In this document: in pieces, positions 1-9,423 of the stretch
Layout of the letters: every line of letters begins with the position of its first letter
Numbering within the stretch: the stretch's first letter is position 1
From: Gemmatimonadota bacterium
GTDB lineage: Bacteria > Gemmatimonadota > Gemmatimonadetes > Longimicrobiales > Gaopeijiaceae
Length of the DNA stretch: 64,000 nucleotides
Reading direction: 5' to 3'
Assembly: GCA_030428885.1 (NCBI GenBank)
Contig: JAUIEJ010000006.1
Span: 62,001 to 126,000, forward strand
Position numbers and translations under genes: made by a program
The notes under the pieces: generated by a model
The model's input: the letters and a program-made list of their open reading frames with translations, nothing else
Told to the model about the DNA's origin: nothing
Databases searched by the model: none

Positions 1-2650
1 CGAACAGGAGTTCGTCGTGGACCTGCAGAAGCATGCGGGCCGCGAATCCGCCTTCGTCCAGCGCCGACGTCACGTCCAGCATGGCCTTCTTGATGAGATC
101 GGCCGCCGTGCCCTGGATGGGGGTGTTCTGGGCGATGCGCTCTCCGAACTGCCGGATGTTCCAGTTGCGGGACTTGAGCTCGGGCACGTACCGGCGGCGG
201 CCCAGGAGCGTCTCCACGTACCCCTTCTCCCGGGCCTGCTCCACCTGGGCGTCGAGAAACGCCCGCACGCCGCTGAACCGTTCGAAATACTGGTCGATGA
301 AGGCCTGGGCCTGCTCCCGGGAGATGCCCAACTGGCGCCCCAGGGAGAAGGCGCCCTGACCGTAGAGGGTGGCGAAGTTGATGGTCTTGGCCTGGGCCCG
401 CTGCGCCGGTCCCACGGCGTCGATGTCCACGTCGAAGATCACCGCGGCGGTCTGACGGTGGACGTCGATGCCCTGGCGGAAGGCGGCCACCAGCGGCTCG
501 TCGCCGGAGAAGTGGGCCATGACCCGGAGTTCGATCTGGGAGTAGTCCACCCCCAGGAGCAACTGGCCCTCGTCGGCCACGAAGGCCTTGCGCACCTCCC
601 GCCCCAACGCCGTCCGGATGGGGATGTTCTGGAGGTTCGGGTCCGACGACGACAGGCGTCCCGTGGCCGCCACGGTCTGGTTGAAGCTGGTGTGGATCCG
701 CCCCGTGACGGGATGCACGAGCTTGGGTAGGGCGTCGACGTAGGTGTTCCGCAGCTTCTCCAGTTCCCGGTACTCCAGCATCAGCCGGGGCACGTCGTGC
801 CCCTCGGCGGCCAGCTCCTCCAGCACCGAGGCGTCGGTGGAGGGTCCGGTCTTGGTGCGCTTCACCACCGGGAGTTCGAGACGGGTGAAGAGGATGTCCC
901 GGAGCTGGGGCGTCGAGTTCAGATTGAATTCCACGCCGGCGATCTTGTAGATCTCGGCCTCGATGTGCCCGAGTTCGCCGCGCAGCTTCGTGGACATGGC
1001 CGAGAGCACCTCGGTGTCCACCCGGATGCCCGCTTCTTCCATGGCGGCGAGCACGGGCACCAGGGGCATCTCGAGCCGCTCGAAGAGGTCCCGCAGGGCG
1101 TGCTCATGGAGTTCCGGCTCGAACCGGTGCCACAGACGCCACGCGCAGTCCGCGTCTTCGCAGGCGTAGTCCCGGGCCTCGGCCAGGGGCACCTCGGCGA
1201 AGGGAATCTCCTTCCGGCCCCGTCCGGCGACGTCGGCGTAGGAGGTGGTCTTGTGGGCCAGGATCTCCATGGCCAGGTCGTCGAGCCCATGGGATCTCCG
1301 ACCCGGATCCAGGACGTACGACGCCACCATGGAGTCCAGGAGGGGTCCCCCCAGAGGAGCTCCGGCCCGCTTCAGTACGATCAAGTCGTACTTGAGGTTA
1401 TGGCCGATCTTCGCCACGTCCGGGTCGGCGAGGAGCCCCCGGAGCGGCGCCATGTCCTCGTGGGTGAGGTCCGGGAGGTTGGGGATCTCGGCCTCGGGCG
1501 CCCCGAAGTCCAGTTCCGGCGTCGACGACGGCCGATGGCCGAAGGGGAGATAGGCCGCGTCTCCGCCGTCGAGGGAGAGGGACACCCCCACGAGCCGCGC
1601 CCGCATGGGGTCGAGATCGGTGGTCTCGGTGTCCACCGCCACCCGGCCCGACGCCCGAGCCCGGGCCACCCACGCCGCCACCTCGGCGGGCGTGGTCAGG
1701 AGGTCGTACTCCGCCTCCTCGGCGGTCTCGCTCTCCAGGGCGCCCCGCTCCAGCGCCAGCTTCGTATAGGCCTCGGCGAGGCGCCGGAATTCCAGATCCA
1801 GAAAGAGGTCCCGGAGGACCCCGTAGTCGGGCTCGCCCACCTTCAGGGTGTCCAGATCGAGCTCCACCGGAAGGTCGCACTTGATGGTGACCAGCTCCCG
1901 GGACATGCGCACGTCTTCGGCGTGCTCGGTGAGGGACTCCCGGGCGCGCTTCGCCTTGAATCCCGGGGCTGCCTCGAGGATCGCGTCCAGCCCGCCGTGG
2001 GCTTCCAGGAGCTTCACGGCGGTCTTGGGACCGATTCCCGGCGCCCCCGGCACGTTGTCCGACGAGTCGCCGATGAGCGCCAGGTAGTCGATGACCTGCT
2101 CAGGGGGAATCCCGAACTTGTCCGAGGCGTTGGACCGATCCACCCAATCGGCGTCCACGCCGTTGGGCCCGCCCCGCCCGGGGTTCAGCAGATGGACGTG
2201 GTCGCCCACCAACTGATAGAAATCCTTGTCGCCCGAGACGATCACCGCCTCGAGCCCCGCCGCGTCGGCCTGCCGGGCCAAGGTGCCGATGACGTCGTCG
2301 GCCTCGTACCCGTCCAATTCGATGACCGGGTCGCGGAAGCCCTCCACGATGGCCCGCACCCGGGGAATCGACGCCGCCAGGTCATCGGGCATCTTCTCCC
2401 GGGTGGCCTTGTATTCGGGGTAGAGTTCCTCCCGGAACGAATTGCCCGCGTCGAAGACCACGGCCAGGTACTCGGGCTCGAAATCCGTCTTCAACTGTTC
2501 CAGGAAATTGGTGAAGCCGAAGGGCGCCGACGTGTTCTCCCCCCGGGAATTCACCAGCGGTCGATTGATGAACGCGAAGTACGACCGGTAGATGAGGGCG
2601 TAGGCGTCGATGAGGAACAGCCGGGGGCGTGTCTTGGGAGGGATCTCCAC
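1..2650 (-). CDS. polA: DNA polymerase I (3' end cut off by window)
   Basis: Family A DNA polymerase for gap filling, primer removal and repair. The order is 5'-3' flap nuclease (about residues 1-300, opening RLFLIDAYALIYRSYF), 3'-5' exonuclease, then polymerase. The proofreading site looks intact: DTET starts at D340, NLKYD ends at D422, and a YACEDAD segment supplies the last acidic residue. The polymerase has DYSQIELR, an O-helix-like RAQAKTINFATLYG, and VHDELLF at about 877-883, where the window ends; roughly 35-45 residues are missing. No ATG fits; the GTG at 2650 lies 10 codons before the conserved RLFLIDAY and has no clear ribosome site, so the start is tentative. It is preceded by a hairpin that separates it from the cold-shock gene. 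Confidence 0.95.
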   Translation of the reverse strand, partial: MEIPPKTRPRLFLIDAYALIYRSYFAFINRPLVNSRGENTSAPFGFTNFLEQLKTDFEPEYLAVVFDAGNSFREELYPEYKATREKMPDDLAASIPRVRAIVEGFRDPVIELDGYEADDVIGTLARQADAAGLEAVIVSGDKDFYQLVGDHVHLLNPGRGGPNGVDADWVDRSNASDKFGIPPEQVIDYLALIGDSSDNVPGAPGIGPKTAVKLLEAHGGLDAILEAAPGFKAKRARESLTEHAEDVRMSRELVTIKCDLPVELDLDTLKVGEPDYGVLRDLFLDLEFRRLAEAYTKLALERGALESETAEEAEYDLLTTPAEVAAWVARARASGRVAVDTETTDLDPMRARLVGVSLSLDGGDAAYLPFGHRPSSTPELDFGAPEAEIPNLPDLTHEDMAPLRGLLADPDVAKIGHNLKYDLIVLKRAGAPLGGPLLDSMVASYVLDPGRRSHGLDDLAMEILAHKTTSYADVAGRGRKEIPFAEVPLAEARDYACEDADCAWRLWHRFEPELHEHALRDLFERLEMPLVPVLAAMEEAGIRVDTEVLSAMSTKLRGELGHIEAEIYKIAGVEFNLNSTPQLRDILFTRLELPVVKRTKTGPSTDASVLEELAAEGHDVPRLMLEYRELEKLRNTYVDALPKLVHPVTGRIHTSFNQTVAATGRLSSSDPNLQNIPIRTALGREVRKAFVADEGQLLLGVDYSQIELRVMAHFSGDEPLVAAFRQGIDVHRQTAAVIFDVDIDAVGPAQRAQAKTINFATLYGQGAFSLGRQLGISREQAQAFIDQYFERFSGVRAFLDAQVEQAREKGYVETLLGRRRYVPELKSRNWNIRQFGERIAQNTPIQGTAADLIKKAMLDVTSALDEGGFAARMLLQVHDELLF

Positions 2651-2703
2651 GAGGCCGTCGGTGGTGAGGGGGGACTGCGGGCGGGAACGGACCCTGAACG
2701 TAG

Positions 2704-2743
2704 CGACGCCTCGCAGGCGCCACAGGGGGCCCGCGAGGCGTCG
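2704..2743 (-). terminator. Hairpin after the cold-shock gene
   Basis: A perfect 11-bp inverted repeat (2704-2714 with 2733-2743, arm CGACGCCTCGC) with an 18-nt loop starts 18 nt past the stop codon of the cold-shock gene and before polA. No T-run follows it. Placement and stem strength suggest a transcription terminator or an mRNA-stabilising end. Confidence 0.55.
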
Positions 2744-2761
2744 GATCGGCGGAGAGGTCCG

Positions 2762-2959
2762 TCAGTGGCGCAAGACGTTCGCCGCTTCCGGTCCGCGCTG
2801 CGTCTGGGACACCTCGAACTCCACTTCCTCACCCTCGCTCAGCGTGCGAAATCCCGCACCCTGGATGGCCGAGTGGTGCACGAACAGATCGTCGGCTCCC
2901 GGGCGCGCGATGAACCCGTATCCCTTGGTGTCGTTGAACCACTTCACGGTTCCCTTCAA
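2762..2959 (-). CDS. Cold-shock domain protein (CspA family)
   Basis: A 65-residue single cold-shock domain that binds single-stranded RNA or DNA and acts as an RNA chaperone. The RNP1-like motif KGYGFIA and the RNP2-like motif DLFVHHSAI are intact, and the length matches the family (65-70 residues). No ATG or GTG fits the conserved N-terminus KGTVKWFND. The TTG at 2959 does, with GGGAGG 5 nt upstream, so a TTG start is well supported. A possible promoter lies about 60 bases upstream and a strong hairpin follows, so it is probably a single-gene transcript. Confidence 0.93.
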   Translation of the reverse strand: MKGTVKWFNDTKGYGFIARPGADDLFVHHSAIQGAGFRTLSEGEEVEFEVSQTQRGPEAANVLRH

Positions 2960-3018
2960 GGCGACCTCCCGGTCCTGGGGTTCGGTCCCCGGCCCCTTCG
3001 ACGGGCAGGGGTGGATCG

Positions 3019-3048
3019 AACCTACGGAGCCCGTCGGTGGCCGGGCAA
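3019..3048 (-). promoter_or_regulatory. Possible promoter of the cold-shock gene
   Basis: On the minus strand TTGCCC (3043-3048) is followed after 18 bp by TAGGTT (3019-3024). This would give a leader of about 50 nt before the TTG start. Both boxes are only moderate matches to the sigma-70 consensus. Confidence 0.35.
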
Positions 3049-3093
3049 TCCAAACATCCGTTCCCGGGGACGGGCCGCGGAGGGTCGGCGTCC

Positions 3094-5442
3094 TCAGCGC
3101 CCCCGGGCGTCCAGATCGGAGCCGTAGAGGGCCTCGTAGAGCCTCCGGTTCCGGGTCACGTTCTTCACGTACCCCCGGGTCTCGGAAAACGGGATCCGCT
3201 CCGTCAGACGGAGGAGGTCCGTGGCCTCGGGAAAGGTCCTCCACCGGTTGGCCCGGGCGGGGCCCGCGTTGTAGGCCGACAGGACCAGGGGCAGGTCGGG
3301 TCCGTACCGCTCGAGCTGGTCGATGAGGAAGCGGGCCCCCAGGTGGAGGTTGATCTCGGGGCTCTCCAGCGTCTCGGTGGTGAAGTTGTCCACGCCCTGA
3401 TTTCGGGCGAGGTCGCGCCCCGTGGCGGGCATGACCTGCATGAGGCCCACGGCTCCCGCCGACGAGACGATGTCGGGCACGAACGCCGACTCCTGTCGGA
3501 TCAGGGCGGCCAGGAGGAGGGGATCCACCCCCACTTCCCGGGCCTCGCGAAGCACGAGCTCCTGGTAGGGAAAGGGGTAGACGATGCGCACCAGTCGATC
3601 CGACCACTCCACCCCTTCCCGGCGAGCCGCCCACCCCAGGTTGATCCCCGTCAGGGTGCGATCCCGGGCGTTGAATCCCTCGGCCAGGGCCAGGAGGGCT
3701 TCCACGCCTTCCGATTCGGCGCGACGACCCAGAGCCCCGGCCACGGCATCGGCGGCAACCGGGAGCCCGGCCTCGGTGAGACGATCCAGGTTCCGGAGGG
3801 CGGGCTCCACCCAGGACGGCGATTCGGGCGCGGGGCCCGGAGGAAGGTCCACCCGATACGGCTCGCCCATGAGGTCGGCCGTGAGGACCGAGTAGTACGA
3901 GAAGGGCTCCTCGGCCCGGAGCCGCCGGAGAAGAGCGAGGCCCGCGGTGGAGTCCCCCGCCTCCAGATGGGCTCGGGCGGCCCAATACGAAGCCTCCTCC
4001 CATCGCCGGCCCGTGGGAAAGTCCTCCAGGTACCCTTCGAACACCGCCAGGGCGGCCGCCTGGTCGCCCCGGTGCAGGTGGATCTGCCCCGCCCGCATCC
4101 GGGCGAGGCCGGCGTAGTCCACCGCCGGTGCCATGCGAGCCACCTCGTCGTAGGCCGCCACCGCGGCGTCCCACCGCTGCTGATCGTGGGCCGCGTCACC
4201 CCGGAAGAAGACCACCGAGGCCGCCTCCGAGGTGTTGGGATACCGCTCCACCAGCCAGCGCCGCAGGGTCTGGTAGTCGCCGGTTCGGCCCTGGCTGCGA
4301 CGGAGGGCGGCCCACAGGGTCAGCGTGCGGGCGCCGATCTCGGGATCGGGGTGGGTGTCGAGTTCGCGCCATTCGTCGATGGCCTCCTCCTGGCGAGACG
4401 ACACCGTCGACATGAGGCGGGCCCGCTCGACCCGGGCCCACGCCTCCGGCTCGACGCCCTCGTCCCGCGCCGCCTCCACGTACCGATCGTACGCCGTCAG
4501 GGCGTCCCGCCCCGAGCCTCCCCGGTCCAGGTGCCGAGCGAGCTGCAGGAGGGTGGCGGCATCCAGGTCGGGATCCAGTTCCAGAAGCCGGGCCGCGGCC
4601 CGCGCGCCGTCGTCGCTGCCCACCCGGGCGTCGGCCAGGGCCGCGGCATAGGCCTCCCGGGCCACCCCGCGGTCCTGGCGGCCGTAGGCGAGGTCGCCGG
4701 CGACCCGCCACGCCCGGGCCCGACGGTCCGGGGCCGCGTCGGCAGCTCCGTCCTGGACCACGGGAGTGTATCCGGCCGCCGCCGCCACCGTGTCGCCGGC
4801 GGCCAGCAACGAACGCTCCCGAGCGTCCCACGCCCGTGAAGAGACCGCTTCGTCGTCGATCCGCTCCAGAAGCTCCACGACCCGCTCGGTCCGGCCGGCC
4901 TCCACCACCCCCTGGGCCAGCTCCCAGGCCGTCCACGATCGCACGGCGGGATCGGCCACATCGTCCAGCGCCGCGAAGGCACCCGCCGTGTCGCCCCCGG
5001 CCCACCGGACCCGGGCGAGGCGCGCCCGGACCGCCGACGGATCGACGCCCCCGTCCAGGTCCTGCTCCACCACCCGGGCGTAGGCCGCGGCGGCGCCTCG
5101 GGCCGCGCCCTGAGCCTCGAGGGCGCGGCCGAGGACGAACCACCCGGCGCCGCCCTCGACTCGATCCAGCCACTCGGCGCCCTGGAGGACCGCCACCACT
5201 CCGGGCCAATCCCGGTATCCCGCCCGGGCTCGGGCCAGGAGGAGCACGTCGCCTTCGGCGAGATCGCCGGCGGCGTGGAGCGGCGCCAGGAGGCGGGCCG
5301 CATGCCAGGTCCGCCCGGCGTCGAACTCGGCCCGGGCCGAATCCACCGTGGAGAGGTCGGGGCCCGGAGGGGTCCGTGCGTCCAGGAGCCCCACCAGGGG
5401 GAGGAGGGCGACGGCGGCGAGGACGAGGGCGCGGACCGGCAT
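3094..5442 (-). CDS. Soluble lytic murein transglycosylase (Slt-like)
   Basis: A 782-residue periplasmic enzyme that cleaves the MurNAc-GlcNAc bond of peptidoglycan to give 1,6-anhydro ends. It has an N-terminal signal segment ([18 protein letters not shown]), a long alpha-helical repeat region with TPR-like character to about residue 600, and a C-terminal SLT domain with ALIRQESAF (catalytic Glu about E651), [13 protein letters not shown] and SAYNAGP. An ATG is the chosen start: the frame stays open further upstream to 5514, but a good promoter overlaps that part, and only this start puts the signal peptide at the N-terminus. Length and architecture match Slt70-type proteins. Confidence 0.92.
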   Translation of the reverse strand: MPVRALVLAAVALLPLVGLLDARTPPGPDLSTVDSARAEFDAGRTWHAARLLAPLHAAGDLAEGDVLLLARARAGYRDWPGVVAVLQGAEWLDRVEGGAGWFVLGRALEAQGAARGAAAAYARVVEQDLDGGVDPSAVRARLARVRWAGGDTAGAFAALDDVADPAVRSWTAWELAQGVVEAGRTERVVELLERIDDEAVSSRAWDARERSLLAAGDTVAAAAGYTPVVQDGAADAAPDRRARAWRVAGDLAYGRQDRGVAREAYAAALADARVGSDDGARAAARLLELDPDLDAATLLQLARHLDRGGSGRDALTAYDRYVEAARDEGVEPEAWARVERARLMSTVSSRQEEAIDEWRELDTHPDPEIGARTLTLWAALRRSQGRTGDYQTLRRWLVERYPNTSEAASVVFFRGDAAHDQQRWDAAVAAYDEVARMAPAVDYAGLARMRAGQIHLHRGDQAAALAVFEGYLEDFPTGRRWEEASYWAARAHLEAGDSTAGLALLRRLRAEEPFSYYSVLTADLMGEPYRVDLPPGPAPESPSWVEPALRNLDRLTEAGLPVAADAVAGALGRRAESEGVEALLALAEGFNARDRTLTGINLGWAARREGVEWSDRLVRIVYPFPYQELVLREAREVGVDPLLLAALIRQESAFVPDIVSSAGAVGLMQVMPATGRDLARNQGVDNFTTETLESPEINLHLGARFLIDQLERYGPDLPLVLSAYNAGPARANRWRTFPEATDLLRLTERIPFSETRGYVKNVTRNRRLYEALYGSDLDARGR

Positions 5443-5484
5443 GGCGGGGGCGGATCGCAAAGGGGAAGTCGGGAAACGCCCGCA

Positions 5485-5514
5485 ATCATACCCCGAAGGC
5501 GGCACCCGGTGCAA
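5485..5514 (-). promoter_or_regulatory. Sigma-70-type promoter of slt
   Basis: Minus-strand TTGCAC (5509-5514), 18-bp spacer, TATGAT (5485-5490). Transcription would start near 5478, about 36 nt before the ATG at 5442, which supports that start codon. Confidence 0.65.
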
Positions 5515-5547
5515 ACACCTGTTTACCGAGGCTCGGGGGGACTACGA

Positions 5548-5587
5548 CGAGAGGGGCTCCCCGGCGATGGCCGGGGAGCCCCTCTCG
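5548..5587 (-). terminator. Strong hairpin terminator after the exbB-like gene
   Basis: A perfect 18-bp stem (5548-5565 with 5570-5587) closed by the 4-nt loop GATG, 23 nt past the stop codon of the ExbB-like gene. No U-tract follows on the minus strand, but stem length, perfection and position point to transcript termination. It separates this gene from the slt promoter. Confidence 0.75.
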
Positions 5588-5610
5588 AACCTCGCTGAAG
5601 CGACGTCCCG

Positions 5611-6300
5611 TCAGTGCTTCATGGCGTGGAGGGCGTCGATCATGCGCTGCGCCGACTCTTCCATGTCGATGACCAGACTGTCGATCCGGGCGACGAAGTA
5701 GTTGTGGCCGACACTCACCGGAATGGCGATCACGAGACCGGCCGCCGTGGTGAGCAGGGCCACCTTGATCCCTCCGGCCACCAGAGTGGCCTCCACCTCT
5801 CCGGCCAGCTCGATGGACTGGAAGGCCTGGATCATCCCGATCACCGTCCCGAGGAAGCCCAGGAGGGGCGCCACGTTGGTGAGGGTCGCCAGAACCACGA
5901 GACCCTTTTCGAGCTTGGACAGCTCGATGAGGCCCTGGTTCTCGATGGCCTTCATCACCCGCTCGGTGCCCTCATCGTGTCGCTCGAGGCCGGCGTAGAG
6001 GATCTTGGCCGCCGGGGCGTTGGAGTCGCGGGTGATCTCGAGGGCTTCGCGAATGCGGCCCTGGTTCAGCACCTCGTCGACATCCCGGAGGATCTTCCGG
6101 GTCTTGGACGCCTTGCTGGAGAGGTCCACGAACTTCCAGGCGATGACGATCAGCCCCAGGATGAGGCAGACCGCGAGGGGCCACCGCATGAATCCCGTAT
6201 CCCCCCAGAGCCTCGTCACCATCTCCGAAAAGGTCTCGTCGGGGGCTTCCATCCCCGGGATCTGGAGCAGGGCTCCGTAAACTCGCATTACACCGACCAA
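5611..6300 (-). CDS. MotA/TolQ/ExbB proton-channel family protein
   Basis: A 229-residue inner-membrane protein of the ExbB/TolQ family, which uses the proton gradient to energise outer-membrane transport or envelope stability together with an ExbD/TolR partner. Three membrane segments are visible at about 36-58, 130-155 and 170-195. The third segments carry the family features TNVAPLLGFLGTVIGM and LLTTAAGLVIAIP. Start choice: TTG at 6300 has GGAGG 5 nt upstream, while the ATG at 6288 is 17 nt from that site. It has its own promoter and terminator and no exbD/tolR gene follows, which is unusual. It may be either an ExbB or a TolQ; the sequence does not decide. Confidence 0.88.
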   Translation of the reverse strand: MVGVMRVYGALLQIPGMEAPDETFSEMVTRLWGDTGFMRWPLAVCLILGLIVIAWKFVDLSSKASKTRKILRDVDEVLNQGRIREALEITRDSNAPAAKILYAGLERHDEGTERVMKAIENQGLIELSKLEKGLVVLATLTNVAPLLGFLGTVIGMIQAFQSIELAGEVEATLVAGGIKVALLTTAAGLVIAIPVSVGHNYFVARIDSLVIDMEESAQRMIDALHAMKH

Positions 6301-6386
6301 GTGAACCTCCAGAAGAGTGTTCCCGTGCCAGCGGCGGGTCAGGCCGCGGTCGTCCGCCTCGTGTGCCAGGTTGACGGCAGGACGCC

Positions 6387-6416
6387 ATTATGGGCGTCGT
6401 CGTCTCCATGTGTCAA
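6387..6416 (-). promoter_or_regulatory. Sigma-70-type promoter of the exbB-like gene
   Basis: Minus-strand TTGACA (6411-6416), 18-bp spacer, CATAAT (6387-6392), one of the best promoter matches in the window. The predicted leader is about 80 nt. The rest of the 239-base gap (6301-6539) shows only a weak 5-bp stem (GGCTT TCG AAGCC) that might end the opp transcript. Confidence 0.7.
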
Positions 6417-6539
6417 CCCCTGCTCCCGGGCCTCCGCACTCCGTTTCCGTGGGGGCTTTCGAAGCCGCAGTCCCATGCACTCGGAGGGGAATACGTCGGG
6501 TCTTCGCGTCCCTTTCCCCCGAAGGCACCGTCCACCCTT

Positions 6540-7325
6540 CTAGAGGCGGGGGACCGCGTCCAGGAGCGCCCGGGTGTAGGGATCCGTCGGAGCGGCGAAG
6601 AGCGCGTCGGTGGGCGCCGTTTCCACGAGCCGTCCCCGATACATGACCGCGACTCGATGGCACACGTTTCGTACGACGGCGAGGTCGTGGGCGATGAGCA
6701 GCACCGAGAGATCCAGGTCCCGACGGAGGCCGTCCAGGAGCGTCAGGATCTGGGCCTGAACCGAGACGTCCAGGGCCGACACCGGCTCGTCCAGGATCAG
6801 GACGTCGGGCTCCACGGCCAGGGCCCGGGCGATGCCCACACGCTGCCGCTGGCCGCCGCTGAGCTGATGGGGGAATCGCCGAGCGTGGGACTCCTCCAGG
6901 CCCACACGAGCGAGGAGGGCGGCCACGGCGTCGGCGCCCTCCGATCCCACGCTCCCGTCGTGCAGTCGGAGGACCTCACCCAGGGCCGAGCCCACGCGCT
7001 GGCGGGGATCCAACGCCCCCTGGGCGTCCTGAAACACCATCTGGACGCGGCGGGCCGCCGCCCGGGGGTCCCGCTCCCGGAGCAGCCCCAGATCCTCGCC
7101 GCCGGCTCGGACCTCGCCGGCCTCCACGGGCACCACCCCCACCACCGCCCGGGCCAGGGTCGACTTTCCACTGCCCGACTCCCCCACCAGCCCCACCGCC
7201 TCGCCGCGGGCCAGGGTAAGGTCCACGCCGTCCACGGCGGTGAATCGTCCGTGGGCGCCGCGGCGCCGGTCGGAGTACGAGACCCGTAGGCCGGTGATCT
7301 CCAGGACCGGGGGGGCGGCCGTCAC
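6540..7325 (-). CDS. oppF: Peptide ABC transporter ATP-binding protein (OppF type)
   Basis: A 261-residue cytoplasmic ATPase of an oligopeptide/dipeptide importer. Walker A GESGSGKST, signature LSGGQRQRVGIARAL, Walker B VLILDEPVSALD and the switch His in LLIAHDLAVV are all present. The protein ends shortly after the DPYTRALLDAVP segment typical of this family. The GTG at 7325 overlaps the oppD stop by 4 nt (GTGA) and has GGAGG 6 nt upstream, so the open frame extending further upstream is not used. Last gene of oppA-B-C-D-F. Confidence 0.93.
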   Translation of the reverse strand: MTAAPPVLEITGLRVSYSDRRRGAHGRFTAVDGVDLTLARGEAVGLVGESGSGKSTLARAVVGVVPVEAGEVRAGGEDLGLLRERDPRAAARRVQMVFQDAQGALDPRQRVGSALGEVLRLHDGSVGSEGADAVAALLARVGLEESHARRFPHQLSGGQRQRVGIARALAVEPDVLILDEPVSALDVSVQAQILTLLDGLRRDLDLSVLLIAHDLAVVRNVCHRVAVMYRGRLVETAPTDALFAAPTDPYTRALLDAVPRL

Positions 7326-8311
7326 GACGCACCTCCGCCCGGCTCCCAGTGGAGCCAGCAGGTCGCCCGGTGGGGCGACAGCCCCACCCAGGGGGGCGCC
7401 TCCCGGCGGCAGCGGTCCAGGGCGTCGGGACACCGGGGATGGAACCGGCACCCGGTGGGCCACGCCGACGGCGCGGGGATCGAGCCGGCGATGGGAGCCG
7501 GGAGGGTCCGGGGTCCGGTGAGCCGGGGCCGGGCGGCCAGGAGCGCCCGGGTGTAGGGGTGGAGGGGCCGCTCCAGGACGGCCTTCACGGGGCCCTTCTC
7601 CACCACCCGGCCGGCGTACATCACGGCGACGCGGTGACAGGTGCGGGACACCACGGCCAGGTCGTGGCTCACCAGGAGCAGGGCGAGGCCTCGGGCTTCG
7701 GAGAGGTGCACCAGCAGATCCAGAATCCGTGCCTGGACCGTCACGTCCAGGGCGGTGGTGGGCTCGTCGGCCACCAACAGGTCGGGTTCGCCGGCGAGGG
7801 CGAGGGCGATGCAGGCCCGCTGACGCATGCCCCCGGAGAGGCGGTGGGGTGGATCGGCCGCGGTGCGAGCCGGGTCCGGAAGCCCCACCTCCGACAGCAG
7901 ACGCAGCGTCTCGGCCCGGGCTTCGCCACCCCGGAGTCCCCGATGCACGAGGAGCACCTCCCGGATCTGGCTTCCCACCGTGAGCGCCGGATTGAGGGCG
8001 TGGGTCGGATCCTGGAACACCAGGGCCACCCGCTTACCGCGCACGGCCCGGAGGTCCCGGGTGGGCGCCCCCACGAGCTCGCGCCCGTCGAGGCGCACCG
8101 AGCTTCCCGGCCGGATGCGCACCCCAGGGGGCAGGAGGTTCGGAAGGGCGAGAGTGGTGAGCGACTTTCCGGCCCCCGATTCGCCGACCAGGCCCACCCG
8201 CTCGCCGTGAGCGACCGACAGGTCCACCCCGTCCACCGCCGCGGCCGCACCGCCTCCGGGCACGGGCACCTCCACTCCCAGATTCCGGATTTCGAGCAGG
8301 GGACTCCTCAT
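7322..8311 (-). CDS. oppD: Peptide ABC transporter ATP-binding protein (OppD type)
   Basis: A 329-residue ATPase pairing with OppF. It shows Walker A GESGAGKS, signature LSGGMRQRACIALAL, Walker B LLVADEPTTALDVTVQ and H-loop LVSHDLAVV. The C-terminal oligo_HPY-type region includes LHPYTRALLAARPRL and a cysteine-bearing CRFHPRCPDALDRC segment followed by a further Cys, the set that in related DppD/OppD proteins binds an Fe-S cluster. The ATG at 8311 overlaps the oppC stop by 4 nt (ATGA). Confidence 0.93.
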   Translation of the reverse strand: MRSPLLEIRNLGVEVPVPGGGAAAAVDGVDLSVAHGERVGLVGESGAGKSLTTLALPNLLPPGVRIRPGSSVRLDGRELVGAPTRDLRAVRGKRVALVFQDPTHALNPALTVGSQIREVLLVHRGLRGGEARAETLRLLSEVGLPDPARTAADPPHRLSGGMRQRACIALALAGEPDLLVADEPTTALDVTVQARILDLLVHLSEARGLALLLVSHDLAVVSRTCHRVAVMYAGRVVEKGPVKAVLERPLHPYTRALLAARPRLTGPRTLPAPIAGSIPAPSAWPTGCRFHPRCPDALDRCRREAPPWVGLSPHRATCWLHWEPGGGAS

Positions 8312-9423
8312 ACGGTCACGTCGGCCCGGGGGTCGAAAACGTCCCGGACGGCGTCGGCCACGAGATTCAGCGCCACCACCACCAGCACCAGAGACATCCC
8401 CGCGAAGCCCCCGACCCACCAGTGGGGGAAGAGGGCCCCGCCGTCCTTGATCAACCGCCCCCAGGAAGCGCTGTCGAGCCCGAGGCCGAGGAACGACAGC
8501 CCGGCCTCGATGAGAAGGGCGTTGGCCACGGCCAGGGCCGTTCCGACCAGGATCACCCCCTGGGCGTTGGGCAGGACGTGGCGAAACAGGATGCGCCGCT
8601 CGCTCACGCCGAACGCCCGGAGGGCGTGGACGAATTCCCGCTGGGCGAGGGCGACGGCCTCGGCGCGGACGATCCTGGCGAGGGCGGGCCACTGCACGAA
8701 GGCGATGAAGAGGGCCAGGGTCACGGGCCCCAGGTCGTAGAGCGCGGCGAGAGCGATGAGCAGGACGAGCTTCGGGAGCGCGATGAAGAAGTCGACGCAC
8801 CGCATGACGACGCGGTCGACCCACCCGCCGGTGAAGCCGGCCCACGCCCCGAGCGTGACACCGATCAGGGCGCCACCCAGACCGGCGAGCAGGCCGATCC
8901 CCAGGGTCACGCGTGCGCCGTCGAGGAACCGTTCGAACACATCGGACTTGGCGTTGTCGGTCCCCATGGGGTGATCCATCGACGGTGGGAGGAATCCCTC
9001 TTCCGTCGTCTGGGTCCGACCCGGATCCTCAGGCAGCAGGAGGGGAGGCCCCAGCAGACTCAACCCGGCGAAGAACAGGAGAATGGCCAGCCCGATACCG
9101 GCCCACGGGTCGCGCACGATCCGCACCCATGCGCCCTGGCCCGCCCCGGCCTCTGGAGGCGTGCTGACGTCCCGAAGCGACCAGGCCCACGCCAGACCCG
9201 CCGCCGCCAGGAGCGCCATGGAGGCTCGTCCGACGGTCGACCCCTCCCCGAGCTGGCTGGAGACGAGGTCGGCCCGCAGGACCAGCAGGAGGATCGCGCT
9301 CAACCACGGCATCAGGGCCAGCAGACCCTCGGCGACCCGGCCCGCGAGGATCTGGGGCGCACCGGGAAGAAACACCGAGAGGCCGACGCCGCCCCGCTGA
9401 TGCCTAGCCACGGACTGCATCAC
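8308..9423 (-). CDS. oppC: Peptide ABC transporter permease (OppC type) with extra N-terminal membrane region
   Basis: A 371-residue inner-membrane permease. The second part has the DppC/OppC core: an N-terminal segment DPWAGIGLAILLFFAG, the MGTDNAKSDVFERFLDGAR motif, and the EAA-type loop around FVHALRAFGVSERRILFRHVLPN. Unlike classical OppC (about 300 residues) it carries about 100 extra N-terminal residues with two added hydrophobic stretches (about 31-51 and 68-83) and a GAPQILAGR segment. The gene starts inside the end of oppB (20-nt overlap), which supports this long start. Confidence 0.9.
   Translation of the reverse strand: MMQSVARHQRGGVGLSVFLPGAPQILAGRVAEGLLALMPWLSAILLLVLRADLVSSQLGEGSTVGRASMALLAAAGLAWAWSLRDVSTPPEAGAGQGAWVRIVRDPWAGIGLAILLFFAGLSLLGPPLLLPEDPGRTQTTEEGFLPPSMDHPMGTDNAKSDVFERFLDGARVTLGIGLLAGLGGALIGVTLGAWAGFTGGWVDRVVMRCVDFFIALPKLVLLIALAALYDLGPVTLALFIAFVQWPALARIVRAEAVALAQREFVHALRAFGVSERRILFRHVLPNAQGVILVGTALAVANALLIEAGLSFLGLGLDSASWGRLIKDGGALFPHWWVGGFAGMSLVLVVVALNLVADAVRDVFDPRADVTV

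Noticed and set aside
2960-3060. tRNA-like stretch containing GGTTCGATCC upstream of the cold-shock gene
   Set aside because: The T-arm-like sequence does not pair into a cloverleaf and no acceptor or anticodon stem could be found.
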